From NCBI RefSeq assembly GCF_019857205.1, contig NZ_JAHWXO010000003.1:62001-126000 (forward strand): a stretch of DNA of 64,000 bases. Reading direction: 5' to 3'. This DNA is from Qipengyuania pacifica. GTDB taxonomy: Bacteria > Pseudomonadota > Alphaproteobacteria > Sphingomonadales > Sphingomonadaceae. The position numbers and the translations under genes are program-made. Numbering within the stretch: the stretch's first letter is position 1; the number at the start of each line of letters is the position of its first letter. Below, piece after piece: positions 1 to 9,909 of the stretch. The notes beneath the pieces were generated by a model, which had not been told where the DNA came from, did no database searches, and was given only the letters and a program-made list of their open reading frames with translations.

Positions 1-1168
1 CGGCGAGATGCAGCGCGTTGTCGCGCGCTGCGCGGTAAGCCTGCTCGTCGGTACGCTCGACTGCCATTTCAAACAGGCCCTGGTCGAACCAGCGCATTTC
101 TTCAGCCGCGTTCGCTTTGTTGAAGGCGATAAGATCAGCCAGGCTGCGCGGCATATCCTTTCCCGGAAGTGTGGCGAGATAGGCATTCATGTCGGTGCGC
201 AATTCGTAAAGCAGCGTAGCGAACTCGTCGCGACCCATCTCGTCGTTCGGCTCGAATGCGATTTCGACCAAATCGGCTCCTGCACGGCGCAGATCGTCAA
301 GCGCGGTCTCGAAAATCGCGCGCACATCTTCGCGATCGCCAACCTGGTTGACGAGCACGCCTATACGTACGCCCTCAAGAGATGCATCCGCCAAGCCCGT
401 AGTGAAATCCGTGATATGAGCATCGGCGTCGGCCGTGGCGGGATCGGCAGGATCGCTGCCGGCTATCGCGTTGAGCAACAAGGCCGCATCGGCCACGCTT
501 CGCGCCATGGGGCCCGCGGTATCCTGCGAATGGCTGATCGGGACGACATGCGTTCGGCTTATCAAGCCGACCGTGGGCTTGAACCCGACGACACCATTGA
601 TGCTGGCGGGACACGTGATCGATCCGTCGGTTTCGGTGCCGATGGCCGCCCAGGCGAGGTGCGCTGCGACAGCTGCACCACTGCCGGCGGATGACCCACA
701 GCTATTGCGGTCGGTGGCGTGCGGATTGCGGGTCAACCCGCCGACCGCGCTCCACCCGCTGGTCGAATTGTTCGAGCGGATATTGGCCCATTCGGAAAGG
801 TTGGCCTTACCCAGCACCACGCCGCCTGCCGCGCGAAGATTGGCGATCAGCGGAGCGTCCCTCCCGGTGTTATTGCCGGCCAGTGCGAGGCTACCTGCCG
901 TGGTAGGCAATTCGCGGGTTTCGATATTGTCCTTCACCAGGACGGTCCGGCCCGCCAGTGGCAGTCCGGCCGCTTCCGCCACTCTCGCTTCGTCCGGCGC
1001 ATTGCGATTGACCGCAATGACTGCATTCAGTTCGGGCCCTGCATCGTCGATCGCGGCTATCCGGTCGAGATAGGTGCGCGCGTCGTTCTGCGCTTCCTGT
1101 GCCGAAAGCGTCGTTGCGGGGGTTGCCCCCAAGGCGATGGCCGCGAAGGCGAGGCTGGGCTTGTTCAT
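1..1168 (-). CDS. amidase signature family hydrolase, exported, 3' end outside window
   Basis: Amide-bond hydrolase of the amidase signature family. The ATG is at 1168-1166 and the frame stays open to base 1, so about 389 residues are visible and the C-terminus is missing. The first ~23 residues look like a signal peptide ending near LSAQ, so the enzyme probably acts in the periplasm. The Ser-cisSer-Lys triad is present: Lys79 in VLVKDN, Ser159 in CGSSAGSG and the nucleophile Ser183 in TDGSIT, the same numbers as in the GatA of this window. The usual GGSIR around the nucleophile is DGSIT here, so the substrate may differ from GatA's; I cannot name it. It starts 42 bases after the stop of the TonB receptor gene on the same strand and is probably co-transcribed with it. 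The visible ORFs on the opposite strand are shadows. Confidence 0.88.
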   Translation of the reverse strand, partial: MNKPSLAFAAIALGATPATTLSAQEAQNDARTYLDRIAAIDDAGPELNAVIAVNRNAPDEARVAEAAGLPLAGRTVLVKDNIETRELPTTAGSLALAGNNTGRDAPLIANLRAAGGVVLGKANLSEWANIRSNNSTSGWSAVGGLTRNPHATDRNSCGSSAGSGAAVAAHLAWAAIGTETDGSITCPASINGVVGFKPTVGLISRTHVVPISHSQDTAGPMARSVADAALLLNAIAGSDPADPATADADAHITDFTTGLADASLEGVRIGVLVNQVGDREDVRAIFETALDDLRRAGADLVEIAFEPNDEMGRDEFATLLYELRTDMNAYLATLPGKDMPRSLADLIAFNKANAAEEMRWFDQGLFEMAVERTDEQAYRAARDNALHLA

Positions 1169-1210
1169 CGACGCAGCGTGCCAGCTTCAGGCCGCATTAC
1201 AAGTCCCCGT

Positions 1211-3307
1211 TCAGAAATCTCCGCTGATCGTCAGGCGAAAGATCGGTCCGATGCGGCGGTCCGCAAACTCGTGGAACGACACCTCGCCATCCGGGCGCGG
1301 ACCGTCGTATACCGTTCTTCGAAAGTAATTACGTGCGCCCAGCAATGTGTTGACGGCCTGTGCCCTGACAGTGAGACCGAAGATATCCTTGTGTTCGATG
1401 AAGAAGGCATCGAAGAACGGTCCTTCCCATTCACGCCCCTCCTCGTAGCGCCGGGCGTAGGGCGCATTGTCGAAATGCTCCACGGTTGCGCCCCAGGCCC
1501 AATCGGTCGAGGGAATATCGTGGCGAAAGTCGATTTGCAGGGCGCCCTCCTGATCGTAGGAAAAGCCGCGCGTGATACCGGTGAAGGGATCATCGACATA
1601 CATGTAACGCTTGACCGCGACGATGTCGAAACGTGCGCCCTTCCATCCAATCGGGTCCATTTTCAATGTGGCGTTGGCTTCCAGATGAAGGCGCCGTGCA
1701 TCGCCGATATTTCCGCGGGCTTCTCCGCCGTCAGGTAGCGGGAAGAAATCGATGAAATCCTCGAACCATGCCTGTCTGGCTTCCAGCTTCAGCGACCCCC
1801 AGGGCCCGAACGTCTTGTTCGCTTCCAGCTCGACGTTCCAGCTCTGATAGGGCACCAGTTCATTGTTGCCGCCATTTTCGTTATCGTTGTTGAGCGAGAC
1901 GCTGGCGAGAAAATCGCCGAACGACAACTGGCTGACGCGCCGGGCCACAGTCAGCGAGACATCGAAGTCGCTCGTGGGTTTCCACGTCGCCGCCAACGAT
2001 CCCTTGGGGCGCTTGAAGCTTCGCGAATTGGGCATCGCACCGGTTTGCTCGATCTTCGAAAATTCCATCGTCCCGATGGCCTGGACCGATAAGGTGGGCG
2101 ATACGGCACGCGAAAAGCTCAGACTCGTTTCATAGCGATCTTCGCGCACCCCGCCCGTTCCTCCCGGAAAAGGCAGCGAGACAAATTCCCCGTCGGGTGC
2201 AAGATCGAACAGGGCCGAACTGCGATCCAGCCGGTTGAACGCAGCTTCCCCGGACAATTGCCAGTCGGCCTGCCACAGTTTCCAGCTATACTCCGCTCTC
2301 CCGATGCGTTCGCCGTAGCCGTTGGTTTGGTCAAAACGAACTCCGGTGGCGGCGCTGCCGTCGTCGAAGCGATCGATCAGCGTCTGGGTGAAATTGTCCC
2401 GTTCGTAATTTTCCAGGCCGATCAGCTTCAGCGTTCCGGGGCCAAGCGGAAACTCAATATCGCCCCCAATTTCGTATTGCGGGCCGTCTTCATGGGTGCG
2501 CACCTGGCGTGTGCGGATAGGACCAACGACGGGAATGCCGATTTCCGGCTCCCTGCGATAATAGAAATCTTCTGCATAATTCAGGTTGAGGTTGGCCTGT
2601 ACGCCGCCGAAATCATAGGCGAGGGTGGTAGCGAGCTTGGGTTCGTCCGATTTGCCGGAGAAGACCGAATATTGCGTTTCGATCAGTTCTCCAGCGCCAT
2701 CGGTGATCGTTATGGGGCCGTCGGCTCCGAAGCGATTGTTGGGATTGGACAGCGCGACGGTGTAATTCAGCTTGCCGGTCTTCCCGGTGACCGAGATTTC
2801 GCCGCCGAAGAGTTCAGCTGCCGTGTTGTGAGGCCTGAAGCCGGTCGTCCAGCGGAACTGGCCGGAAGCGGCATCGCTTTCGTAAACGACATTGGCGACC
2901 ACCCCGGTCAACCCGGGAATATCGAGCGTGTTGCCGTCGACCAGCTCGATACGCACGACGTCGCTTGCCGGGATGCGACGAAGCTGGTCCGCTACGCTGT
3001 CAGATTTGCTGGAGAGGCGCTCGCCGTTCACAACGACGTTCTGCGTTGCCTGGCCGAGACCTCGCTGGCCCTGATCATTGCCGCCCGATATTATGAAGCC
3101 CGGAATACGCGTAACCATGTCCAGGGCATTGCGCGGGGCGAACTGTGCGAAATATGCAGGATCGAAGGTCCGCGCGGAGCCGCCAGGAGCGTTCGCGACA
3201 GGCGTCGCATCCTCTGCCGTAGCCGCATCCTGGGCGAGGGCGGGCGATGCGATGCTGCCGGCGATGACGATGGTGGCAGTAGTAAGCAGCAGTCCGTGCA
3301 AACGCAT
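1211..3307 (-). CDS. TonB-dependent outer-membrane receptor with plug domain
   Basis: A 698-residue outer-membrane receptor. Residues 1-25 form a signal peptide ending in ALAQ. A TonB plug follows at about residues 50-150, including NALDMVTRIPG, a VVVNGERLSSKSD segment and VVRIELVDGN, as in plug domains that present a conserved 'IP...vE' pattern. The remainder is rich in alternating aromatic beta-strands and ends in Phe (LTISGDF), the usual C-terminal signature of beta-barrels. At about 700 residues it sits at the normal size for a plug-plus-barrel protein. The ATG at 3307 follows a clear signal-peptide start. A downstream exported amidase on the same strand suggests uptake of, or growth on, an amide or peptide. 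The ligand cannot be read from sequence. Confidence 0.88.
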   Translation of the reverse strand: MRLHGLLLTTATIVIAGSIASPALAQDAATAEDATPVANAPGGSARTFDPAYFAQFAPRNALDMVTRIPGFIISGGNDQGQRGLGQATQNVVVNGERLSSKSDSVADQLRRIPASDVVRIELVDGNTLDIPGLTGVVANVVYESDAASGQFRWTTGFRPHNTAAELFGGEISVTGKTGKLNYTVALSNPNNRFGADGPITITDGAGELIETQYSVFSGKSDEPKLATTLAYDFGGVQANLNLNYAEDFYYRREPEIGIPVVGPIRTRQVRTHEDGPQYEIGGDIEFPLGPGTLKLIGLENYERDNFTQTLIDRFDDGSAATGVRFDQTNGYGERIGRAEYSWKLWQADWQLSGEAAFNRLDRSSALFDLAPDGEFVSLPFPGGTGGVREDRYETSLSFSRAVSPTLSVQAIGTMEFSKIEQTGAMPNSRSFKRPKGSLAATWKPTSDFDVSLTVARRVSQLSFGDFLASVSLNNDNENGGNNELVPYQSWNVELEANKTFGPWGSLKLEARQAWFEDFIDFFPLPDGGEARGNIGDARRLHLEANATLKMDPIGWKGARFDIVAVKRYMYVDDPFTGITRGFSYDQEGALQIDFRHDIPSTDWAWGATVEHFDNAPYARRYEEGREWEGPFFDAFFIEHKDIFGLTVRAQAVNTLLGARNYFRRTVYDGPRPDGEVSFHEFADRRIGPIFRLTISGDF

Positions 3308-3466
3308 GAAGATTGTCCAATCCCTCTAAAGTTGGACTTTGCGTTTACATCTGTAGGCGAAACGGCCTACGCCGGTTCGACAGACGTCGTTTAACTGCCG
3401 ATCAACGAATTTCATCGACAACCCGACCGGACGAACGACTGTTGCCGAAAGTATCCCCCGCATTAC

Positions 3467-3493
3467 CGAGCGATGCCTCTTGAACATCGCTCG
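3467..3493. promoter_or_regulatory. 9-N9-9 perfect inverted repeat upstream of clpP
   Basis: The arms CGAGCGATG (3467-3475) and CATCGCTCG (3485-3493) are perfect reverse complements with a 9-base loop containing CTTGAA. The repeat sits 47 bases before the clpP start, in the 233-base divergent region between the TonB receptor and clpP. It could be an operator or a 5'-UTR hairpin. The geometry equals that of CIRCE, but the sequence does not match CIRCE. Confidence 0.4.
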
Positions 3494-3540
3494 TTCCATG
3501 GCGACATAGGCGGCCAACCGATCCGACGAGAGGACTTTTC

Positions 3541-4248
3541 ATGATCGACCTGTTCGGCAGCGATGCGCCAGAGACCCGCTTTGGTGCCCAGGGCCAGTTC
3601 ACCACCGATCCCATAACCGGCGCGCTCGTGCCGGTGGTCGTAGAACAGACCAGCCGCGGTGAGCGTAGCTTCGACATCTTCAGCCGCTTGCTGCGTGAAC
3701 GCATTGTGTTCGTCACCGGTCAGGTGGAAGATGGCATGGCTTCGCTTATCACTGCGCAGCTGCTGTTTCTGGAAAGCGAAAATCCCAGCAAGCCGATCAG
3801 TATGTACATCAATTCGCCCGGTGGCGTGGTGACAGCCGGTATGGCGATCCACGATACGATGCAGTACATCAAGCCGCGCGTTTCGACCGTCTGCATGGGC
3901 CAGGCTGCAAGCATGGGTTCCTTCCTGCTCGCAGCGGGCGAGCCCGGAATGCGTATTGCTCTGCCCAACGCTCGCATCATGGTTCACCAACCATCCGGCG
4001 GTGCGCGCGGCATGGCCAGCGACATCGAAATCCAGGCGCGTGAAATCCTGCGGATCAAGAAGCGGATGAACGATCTGTATGTGAAATATACCGGTCAGAG
4101 CCTCGATGAGATCGAGAAGGCGATGGACCGCGACACATTCCTTGAAGCGGACGAAGCGATGAAATTCGGTATCGTCGACAAGGTTTTCGAGACGCGTCCC
4201 GAAGCCGATGGCAGTGAGGCCGAAGGCAGCGGTGGTGCGCCAGAGTAA
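3541..4248 (+). CDS. clpP: ATP-dependent Clp protease proteolytic subunit ClpP
   Basis: Serine peptidase that forms the two-ring proteolytic core of the Clp protease; with the ClpX encoded just downstream it degrades unfolded and tagged regulatory proteins in the cytoplasm. The 235 residues carry the Ser124 nucleophile in GQAASMGS, His149 in IMVHQPSGG and Asp198 in MDRDTF, the expected catalytic triad. A short acidic tail extends beyond the usual ClpP end ([12 protein letters not shown]). The ATG at 3541 has a purine-rich RBS (GAGAGGA) upstream. A hairpin lies between it and clpX, 190 bases downstream, so clpX may be partly independently transcribed. A symmetrical repeat in the upstream region is listed separately. 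Confidence 0.98.
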   Translation: MIDLFGSDAPETRFGAQGQFTTDPITGALVPVVVEQTSRGERSFDIFSRLLRERIVFVTGQVEDGMASLITAQLLFLESENPSKPISMYINSPGGVVTAGMAIHDTMQYIKPRVSTVCMGQAASMGSFLLAAGEPGMRIALPNARIMVHQPSGGARGMASDIEIQAREILRIKKRMNDLYVKYTGQSLDEIEKAMDRDTFLEADEAMKFGIVDKVFETRPEADGSEAEGSGGAPE

Positions 4249-4263
4249 GTAGAACGGCAGCTG

Positions 4264-4291
4264 CCCGCGCCGGAAAGTGTTCCTGCGCGGG
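4264..4291 (+). other. hairpin between clpP and clpX without a T tract
   Basis: Arms CCCGCGC (4264-4270) and GCGCGGG (4285-4291), with an inner GGAA/TTCC stem, form a strong stem-loop starting 15 bases after the clpP stop. There is no run of T after it, so it is not a canonical intrinsic terminator. It may protect the clpP mRNA 3' end or reduce readthrough into clpX. Confidence 0.35.
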
Positions 4292-4438
4292 ACTGTTGCA
4301 AGAATGTCGTAGGATTTGAGCAACCTTGCCGCTTCAGCTTATGGCAAGGGCAGCTCGCTACCTAGGATATTGACCCAAACCACGTGTCCCCTAGAGTCGG
4401 AATTCTCCCAAGGGGCGCGCGGGGAAGACGTTTAGGAT

Positions 4439-5710
<1,272 letters not shown>

Positions 5711-5744
5711 TGCGCGAGTTTCTTCGGTAACGGATTAAGAGATC

Positions 5745-5772
5745 AAGCCCGCCGTCACCGGCGGGCTTTTTC
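5745..5772 (+). terminator. intrinsic terminator of clpX
   Basis: A 10-bp perfect stem AAGCCCGCCG/CGGCGGGCTT with a 4-base loop (TCAC) is followed by TTTTT, 34 bases after the clpX stop. There is no T tract on the other strand, so it should stop plus-strand transcription only. Confidence 0.85.
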
Positions 5773-5781
5773 GTTCCGCGA

Positions 5782-6693
5782 TCAGCAGCCTGCAGCGCAT
5801 GCCGAAAAGGTGAGTTCTATCTGCAGTGTCGTGTGACCGATGCGATGATGGTGTTCAAGATCGTGAGCGACATCGCGCAGGAACTGGTCGCCGGGATGAC
5901 CGGTGGGGATTATCAGGTGCGCAGTAAGCGCCGTTTCGGTGGTGCTCATCGGCCAGATGTGAAGGTCGTGGACCGCTTCGACGCCGGACAGGCTTTCGAG
6001 ATATTCGCGAACGCCGCTTTCAGAAATCCCCTTGGGCACCGCGAGCATGCTCATTGCCACGCTGTCTTTCAAAAGGCCCCACGTCCCCCAAGCGATGACC
6101 AAAACGATGGCGAAGCTGACAGCCGGGTCGATCCAGCTTTCCCCAGTCCACATGATTGCCAATCCGGCAATAACCACTCCGGCACTGACAAGCGCGTCTG
6201 CAGCCATGTGCAGGAAAGCGCCACGGATGTTGATATCGTGCTGCCCCCGCATGAACAGCGCGGCGGTCCCCGCGTTAATGACGATGCCGATCCCTGCGAC
6301 GATGGCCATCGTTTCGCCCTGCACCGCGGGGGGCTCGGCCATACGATTAAGCGTTTCGAACAGGATCGCGCCGATGGCTATCAACAGGAGGCCGGCATTG
6401 AGCAGGGCTGCAAGAATCGTTGAGCTCTTAAAGCCATAGGTGAAGCGTACCGATGCCGGGCGCTTGGCAGCAACGCTCGCCCCCCAGGCCAAAAGCAGAG
6501 CAAGGATATCGGAAAGATTGTGGCCTGCATCCGCGATCAGCGCCATCGATCCGGACATCCAGCCATAGACCGCCTCGACAACCACGAACCCGGTATTGAG
6601 CAAGATGCCGATCAGAAACGCATTGCCGAAATCGGCTGGAGCATGGCTGTGCCCATGACCGCCATCATGACTGTGCTTGTGACTTATGCTCAT
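5782..6693 (-). CDS. cation diffusion facilitator family metal exporter
   Basis: Inner-membrane metal/proton antiporter of the CDF family, most like the CzcD/ZitB (zinc exporter) group. Its 303 residues start with a His-rich segment (HKHSHDGGHGHSH) typical of zinc-type members. Six hydrophobic segments follow, with paired metal-site motifs ADAGHNLSD in the second helix and HMAADALVS in the fifth. The C-terminal cytoplasmic domain retains the ferredoxin-like region (VHDLHIWPM). The gene faces clpX tail to tail, and the region between it and mtgA (183 bases) shows no other feature. Metal specificity is inferred from family resemblance only. Confidence 0.93.
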   Translation of the reverse strand: MSISHKHSHDGGHGHSHAPADFGNAFLIGILLNTGFVVVEAVYGWMSGSMALIADAGHNLSDILALLLAWGASVAAKRPASVRFTYGFKSSTILAALLNAGLLLIAIGAILFETLNRMAEPPAVQGETMAIVAGIGIVINAGTAALFMRGQHDINIRGAFLHMAADALVSAGVVIAGLAIMWTGESWIDPAVSFAIVLVIAWGTWGLLKDSVAMSMLAVPKGISESGVREYLESLSGVEAVHDLHIWPMSTTETALTAHLIIPTGHPGDQFLRDVAHDLEHHHRIGHTTLQIELTFSACAAGC

Positions 6694-6876
6694 GTCTTCG
6701 CTCGTTGCCCTGAGTCAGGTCCCTATGCGAAGCAGAGTACCGTACAGATCTGCCAAAACACAAGAAAAACGATGAAAAACAGCGGGATATGCAATATCAT
6801 AGCGTGCATCGTTCACCTGCCGGATCGTCAGTGGTCGGCGCCTCGTTGCAGGATATGTAGCGCCAGGCGCTGCGGG

Positions 6877-7539
6877 TCAGATACAGCTATCTAGCCCATC
6901 GCGACGGACGGCGCCGATACGCGCCGCGATCGTATTGCCGTGCCGGGCCAGCCACCCGCGAGGATTCTTGACTGATCTTTCTTTGGGTAAAGGAAGAGCC
7001 GCCGCCATGCGCGCGGCTTCGATCGGGCTGAGGGATGCCGCCGACGTGCCGAAATAGCGCTGCACTCCGGCTTCCACGCCATACGTGCCAATGCCCGTTT
7101 CGGCGACATTGAGGTAGACTTCCATGATCCGCCGCTTGCCCCAGATCTTTTCGATCAGGAAAGTGAACCAGGCTTCAAAGCCTTTCCGGACGTAACCGCC
7201 GCCTTGCCACAGAAAAACGTTCTTGGCGGTCTGCTGGCTTATGGTCGAACCACCACGAATACGTCCGCCGCGGGCGTTGCTTTCGATCGCCTTCTCGATG
7301 GCTTCCCGGTCGAAGCCATCGTGTGTGCAGAATTTTCCATCCTCCGCGGCAATAACTGCACGAACCATGCTGCGATCGATGTTCGAAAGCGAAGTCCAGT
7401 CCTTGGTGATTCCATTGGCATCCATCACCATGGTCGCCGTCACCGGAACCGGCACGAACTTGAACAGCACCACGAGTGCGAGACTAAGGCCGATAAAGCC
7501 CACTACTGCCTTCAGCAAAAACATGATCAATCGTTGCAT
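6877..7539 (-). CDS. mtgA: monofunctional biosynthetic peptidoglycan transglycosylase
   Basis: Polymerises lipid II into glycan strands at the periplasmic face of the inner membrane. The 220 residues have one N-terminal membrane anchor (about 8-28) and a GT51 domain with the catalytic glutamate in AAEDGKFCTHDGFD, then RGGSTISQQTAKN, KRRIMEVYLN and the GVEAGVQRYFG region. There is no transpeptidase domain, so it is the monofunctional type. Length matches MtgA. It reads on the same strand as the HxlR regulator just upstream, separated by 45 bases, but a functional link is not apparent. Confidence 0.96.
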   Translation of the reverse strand: MQRLIMFLLKAVVGFIGLSLALVVLFKFVPVPVTATMVMDANGITKDWTSLSNIDRSMVRAVIAAEDGKFCTHDGFDREAIEKAIESNARGGRIRGGSTISQQTAKNVFLWQGGGYVRKGFEAWFTFLIEKIWGKRRIMEVYLNVAETGIGTYGVEAGVQRYFGTSAASLSPIEAARMAAALPLPKERSVKNPRGWLARHGNTIAARIGAVRRDGLDSCI

Positions 7540-7584
7540 GACGGACGCCTCTACGGATGGAAGGAGCCGTTCGCAATCGGTGGG

Positions 7585-7965
7585 TCAGCGTCGGGCATCA
7601 TAACTCGCTCGCGCTTCTTCGATCTTGTCGATATTCGCTTCTGCCCAATGCCATACGCCGCAAAATGCCTCGCCCAACTCGAAGCCGAGGTCGGACAAGG
7701 CATATTCGACGCGTGGCGGGACTTCCGGGAAGACAGTTCTCAGCACCAGACCTTCACGCTCCATACGGCGAAGGGTCTGGGTCAGCATCTTCTGGCTGAT
7801 CCCAGGCACGTCGCGGGAGAGCTGACTGAACCGTTTCGGGGCGCGGTCTTCGAGTGCTTCGATCAGGAGGAACGTCCACTTGTCCGCCACCCGCGCGATG
7901 GTTTGGTTGACCAATTGGTCGATTTTTTCGTCGTCCGCATAACTGGTGACTGCAGGATTCGCCAT
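7585..7965 (-). CDS. HxlR-family winged-helix transcriptional regulator
   Basis: A 126-residue DNA-binding regulator of the HxlR family. It contains the family core VADKWTFLLIEAL, then FSQLSRDVPGISQKMLTQTLRRMEREGLV (first half of the winged helix) and a PPRVEYALSDLG wing. The frame extends upstream to 8292, but the ATG at 7965 gives the normal HxlR length and leaves the intergenic space needed for the divergent SDR gene. HxlR regulators commonly control the adjacent divergent oxidoreductase gene, often in response to electrophiles or quinones. That makes the SDR at 8065 its likely target (inference). Confidence 0.92.
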   Translation of the reverse strand: MANPAVTSYADDEKIDQLVNQTIARVADKWTFLLIEALEDRAPKRFSQLSRDVPGISQKMLTQTLRRMEREGLVLRTVFPEVPPRVEYALSDLGFELGEAFCGVWHWAEANIDKIEEARASYDARR

Positions 7966-8064
7966 TTCTAACCTTAGGGTAAGTACCGCACGAAAAAGTG
8001 CCTTCTTCCGAAATGAAAGCAAGCCACTAACTGGATTGCATGTCCAGCCAGAAGGAGACACGAC
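7966..8064. promoter_or_regulatory. divergent promoter/operator region of the HxlR regulator and SDR gene
   Basis: These 99 bases separate two divergent starts. Near the regulator end lies CCTTAGGGTAAGTACC, containing a GTAAGTACC element that resembles half-sites I associate with HxlR-family operators. GCAC-N6-GTGC follows immediately. Close to the SDR start, CTGGA-N7-TCCAG forms a small inverted repeat before the AGAAGGAGA ribosome-binding site. Assigning any of these as the operator is tentative. Confidence 0.3.
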
Positions 8065-8808
8065 ATGCAAACGAGCGGAAACACGATCCTCATCACCGGT
8101 GGTGGAAGCGGCATCGGGCGCGAACTGGCGCATAAATGGCATGACCTTGGCAATACAGTCATCGTAGCAGGGCGGACACAGGCCTCGCTGGATGAAACTG
8201 CTGCGGGACATGACAATATCCACACGATGATCGTCGATGTCGGTGATGCCAAGGATCTTGCTCGCTTCGCCAAGAAAGTTGTTGAAGTACATCCGGCGAT
8301 CAATGTGTTGGTGAACAACGCCGGGATCATGCGCTTCGAGGATATTACCGAGGAGCGTGAGCTAGGTGACGCGGAGGCAACGATAGCCACAAATCTGCTG
8401 GGACCCATCCGGCTGATCGACGGGCTTATCGAGCATCTGAAGGCACAGAAGAACGCGGCGATCATCAATGTGACTTCGGGACTTGCCTTCGTGCCGATGC
8501 CGCGCACGGCGACATATTCGGCAACAAAGGCCGCCATGCACAGCTATACGGTGTCGCTGCGCGCCAAGCTTGAGGGTAAGGTCGAGGTAATCGAGCTTGC
8601 GCCGCCTGCGGTTCAGACCGAACTGACGCCCGGCCAGTCCACGCGTGAAGGCTATATGCCGCTCGACGAGTTCACCGAAGAGACGATGCTCGGTTTCACC
8701 GCAGAAGAAACGCCTCAGGAGGTGCTGACCCAGAATGTCCTCTTCCTACGTAACGCCGAGGCTGAAGGGCGTTTCGACAAGGCGCTGGAAATGACCAGCA
8801 AGTTCTGA
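8065..8808 (+). CDS. short-chain dehydrogenase/reductase, DltE-like
   Basis: NAD(P)-dependent oxidoreductase of the classical SDR family, 247 residues. It has the cofactor-binding TGGGSGIG near residue 12, the NNAG motif (VLVNNAGIM), a serine in the VTSG segment and the catalytic YSATK. The overall pattern, including SGLAFVPMPRTATYSATKAA, matches the DltE-like branch. The AGAAGGAGA upstream of the ATG is a strong RBS. It is transcribed divergently from an HxlR regulator and ends at a clear terminator, so it is a single-gene unit. Substrate unknown. Confidence 0.9.
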   Translation: MQTSGNTILITGGGSGIGRELAHKWHDLGNTVIVAGRTQASLDETAAGHDNIHTMIVDVGDAKDLARFAKKVVEVHPAINVLVNNAGIMRFEDITEERELGDAEATIATNLLGPIRLIDGLIEHLKAQKNAAIINVTSGLAFVPMPRTATYSATKAAMHSYTVSLRAKLEGKVEVIELAPPAVQTELTPGQSTREGYMPLDEFTEETMLGFTAEETPQEVLTQNVLFLRNAEAEGRFDKALEMTSKF

Positions 8809-8828
8809 TCGAAGCTGCCGCAATGAAG

Positions 8829-8864
8829 AAGGGGCGCATCCAGTTAAGGATGCGCCCCTTTTCT
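8829..8864 (+). terminator. intrinsic terminator after the SDR gene
   Basis: A 12-bp perfect stem AAGGGGCGCATC/GATGCGCCCCTT with an 8-base loop ends in TTTTCTT, 20 bases after the SDR stop. The opposite side has CCTTCTTC, so it may also help to end rpoH transcription from the other strand. Confidence 0.85.
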
Positions 8865-8881
8865 TCGTTCAGAGCTTAGGC

Positions 8882-9787
8882 TCAGGCGACGCTTGGCAGC
8901 AGCTTTTCCCCGGCGATGGTTTTCATCGCCTTTTGCAGCTTTTCGAATGCGCGCACTTCGATCTGGCGGATGCGTTCGCGGCTGACATCGTAGACCTGCG
9001 AAAGTTCTTCCAGGGTCTGCGGATTTTCCGTCAGGCGGCGTTCGGTCAGAATATGCTTTTCACGGTCATTGAGGCTATCCATCGCCTCGACCAGCATATC
9101 GTGACGCACTTCCGATTCCTGCGCATCGGCGACCAGTTCGTCCTGCAACGGACCGTCATCGCTAAGCCAGTCCTGCCATTCGCCGGAGCCTTCTTCGCCA
9201 TTGCGCATCGGAGTGTTCAGCGAACCGTCGCCGCCCATGATCATGCGGCGGTTCATGTTGATCACTTCCTGCTCGGGCACGCCGAGATCGGTGGCGATCT
9301 TCGTCACATCGTCAGGATGAAGGTCGGTATCCTCGTAGGCATCGAGGTTTTTCTTCATCCGGCGCAGATTGAAGAACAGCTTCTTCTGTGCCGCAGTGGT
9401 ACCCATTTTCACGAGGCTCCACGAGCGAAGGATATATTCCTGGATGCTCGCCTTGATCCACCACATGGCATAGGTCGCGAGGCGGAAGCCGCGGTCGGCT
9501 TCGAACTTCTTCACGCCCTGCATGAGACCGACATTGCCTTCGGAGATAAGGTCAGACACCGGCAGGCCGTAACCGCGGTAGCCCATGGCAATCTTGGCCA
9601 CGAGCCGCAGGTGCGACGTCACAAGCTGCGCGGCAGCTTCGGTATCGTCATGTTCCTCGTAGCGCTTGGCGAGCATATATTCCTGCTCTTGCGTCAGTAC
9701 GGGAAACTTCTTTATTTCGGAAAGATAGCGGTTGAGGCTTTGCTCCCCGCCGAGCGCTGGAACGCTCAAAGTTTTGGTATTGCTCAC
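8882..9787 (-). CDS. rpoH: RNA polymerase heat-shock sigma factor RpoH (sigma-32)
   Basis: Directs RNA polymerase to heat-shock promoters. Region 1.2/2 is present (LNRYLSEIKKFPVLTQEQE; region 2.3/2.4 RLATYAMWWIKASIQEYILRSW) and so is the RpoH-specific box in that stretch. Region 4 ends with SRERIRQIEVRAFEKLQ. The frame runs upstream to 9841, but GTG at 9787 preceded by a GAAAGG-type RBS gives 301 residues starting SNTKTLSVPALGG, the family length. Likely targets in the same window are clpB and perhaps clpP. A 122-base spacer separates it from the upstream pseudouridine synthase on the same strand and probably holds its promoter. Confidence 0.96.
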   Translation of the reverse strand: MSNTKTLSVPALGGEQSLNRYLSEIKKFPVLTQEQEYMLAKRYEEHDDTEAAAQLVTSHLRLVAKIAMGYRGYGLPVSDLISEGNVGLMQGVKKFEADRGFRLATYAMWWIKASIQEYILRSWSLVKMGTTAAQKKLFFNLRRMKKNLDAYEDTDLHPDDVTKIATDLGVPEQEVINMNRRMIMGGDGSLNTPMRNGEEGSGEWQDWLSDDGPLQDELVADAQESEVRHDMLVEAMDSLNDREKHILTERRLTENPQTLEELSQVYDVSRERIRQIEVRAFEKLQKAMKTIAGEKLLPSVA

Positions 9788-9909
9788 TTGTACCCTGACC
9801 TTTCTAGCGTCGACCACACATGGCGGACCCCTGCTGGGCATCCGACTCTCGGGCCACGTCGGTTACGTATAGCTGACGCCGGCGAAAATGCACACGCGTT
9901 TCATCGATT

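Noticed and set aside
719..1738. 339-residue plus-strand open frame over the amidase and receptor genes
   Set aside because: It lies opposite the amidase and TonB receptor, which have clear motifs; GC-rich DNA gives long shadow frames.
2258..3394. 378-residue plus-strand open frame over the TonB receptor plug
   Set aside because: Antisense to a gene with signal peptide and plug motifs; no motif of its own.
3467..3493. CIRCE element for HrcA control of clpP
   Set aside because: The 9-N9-9 geometry matches, but only 4 of 9 arm positions agree with the CIRCE consensus.
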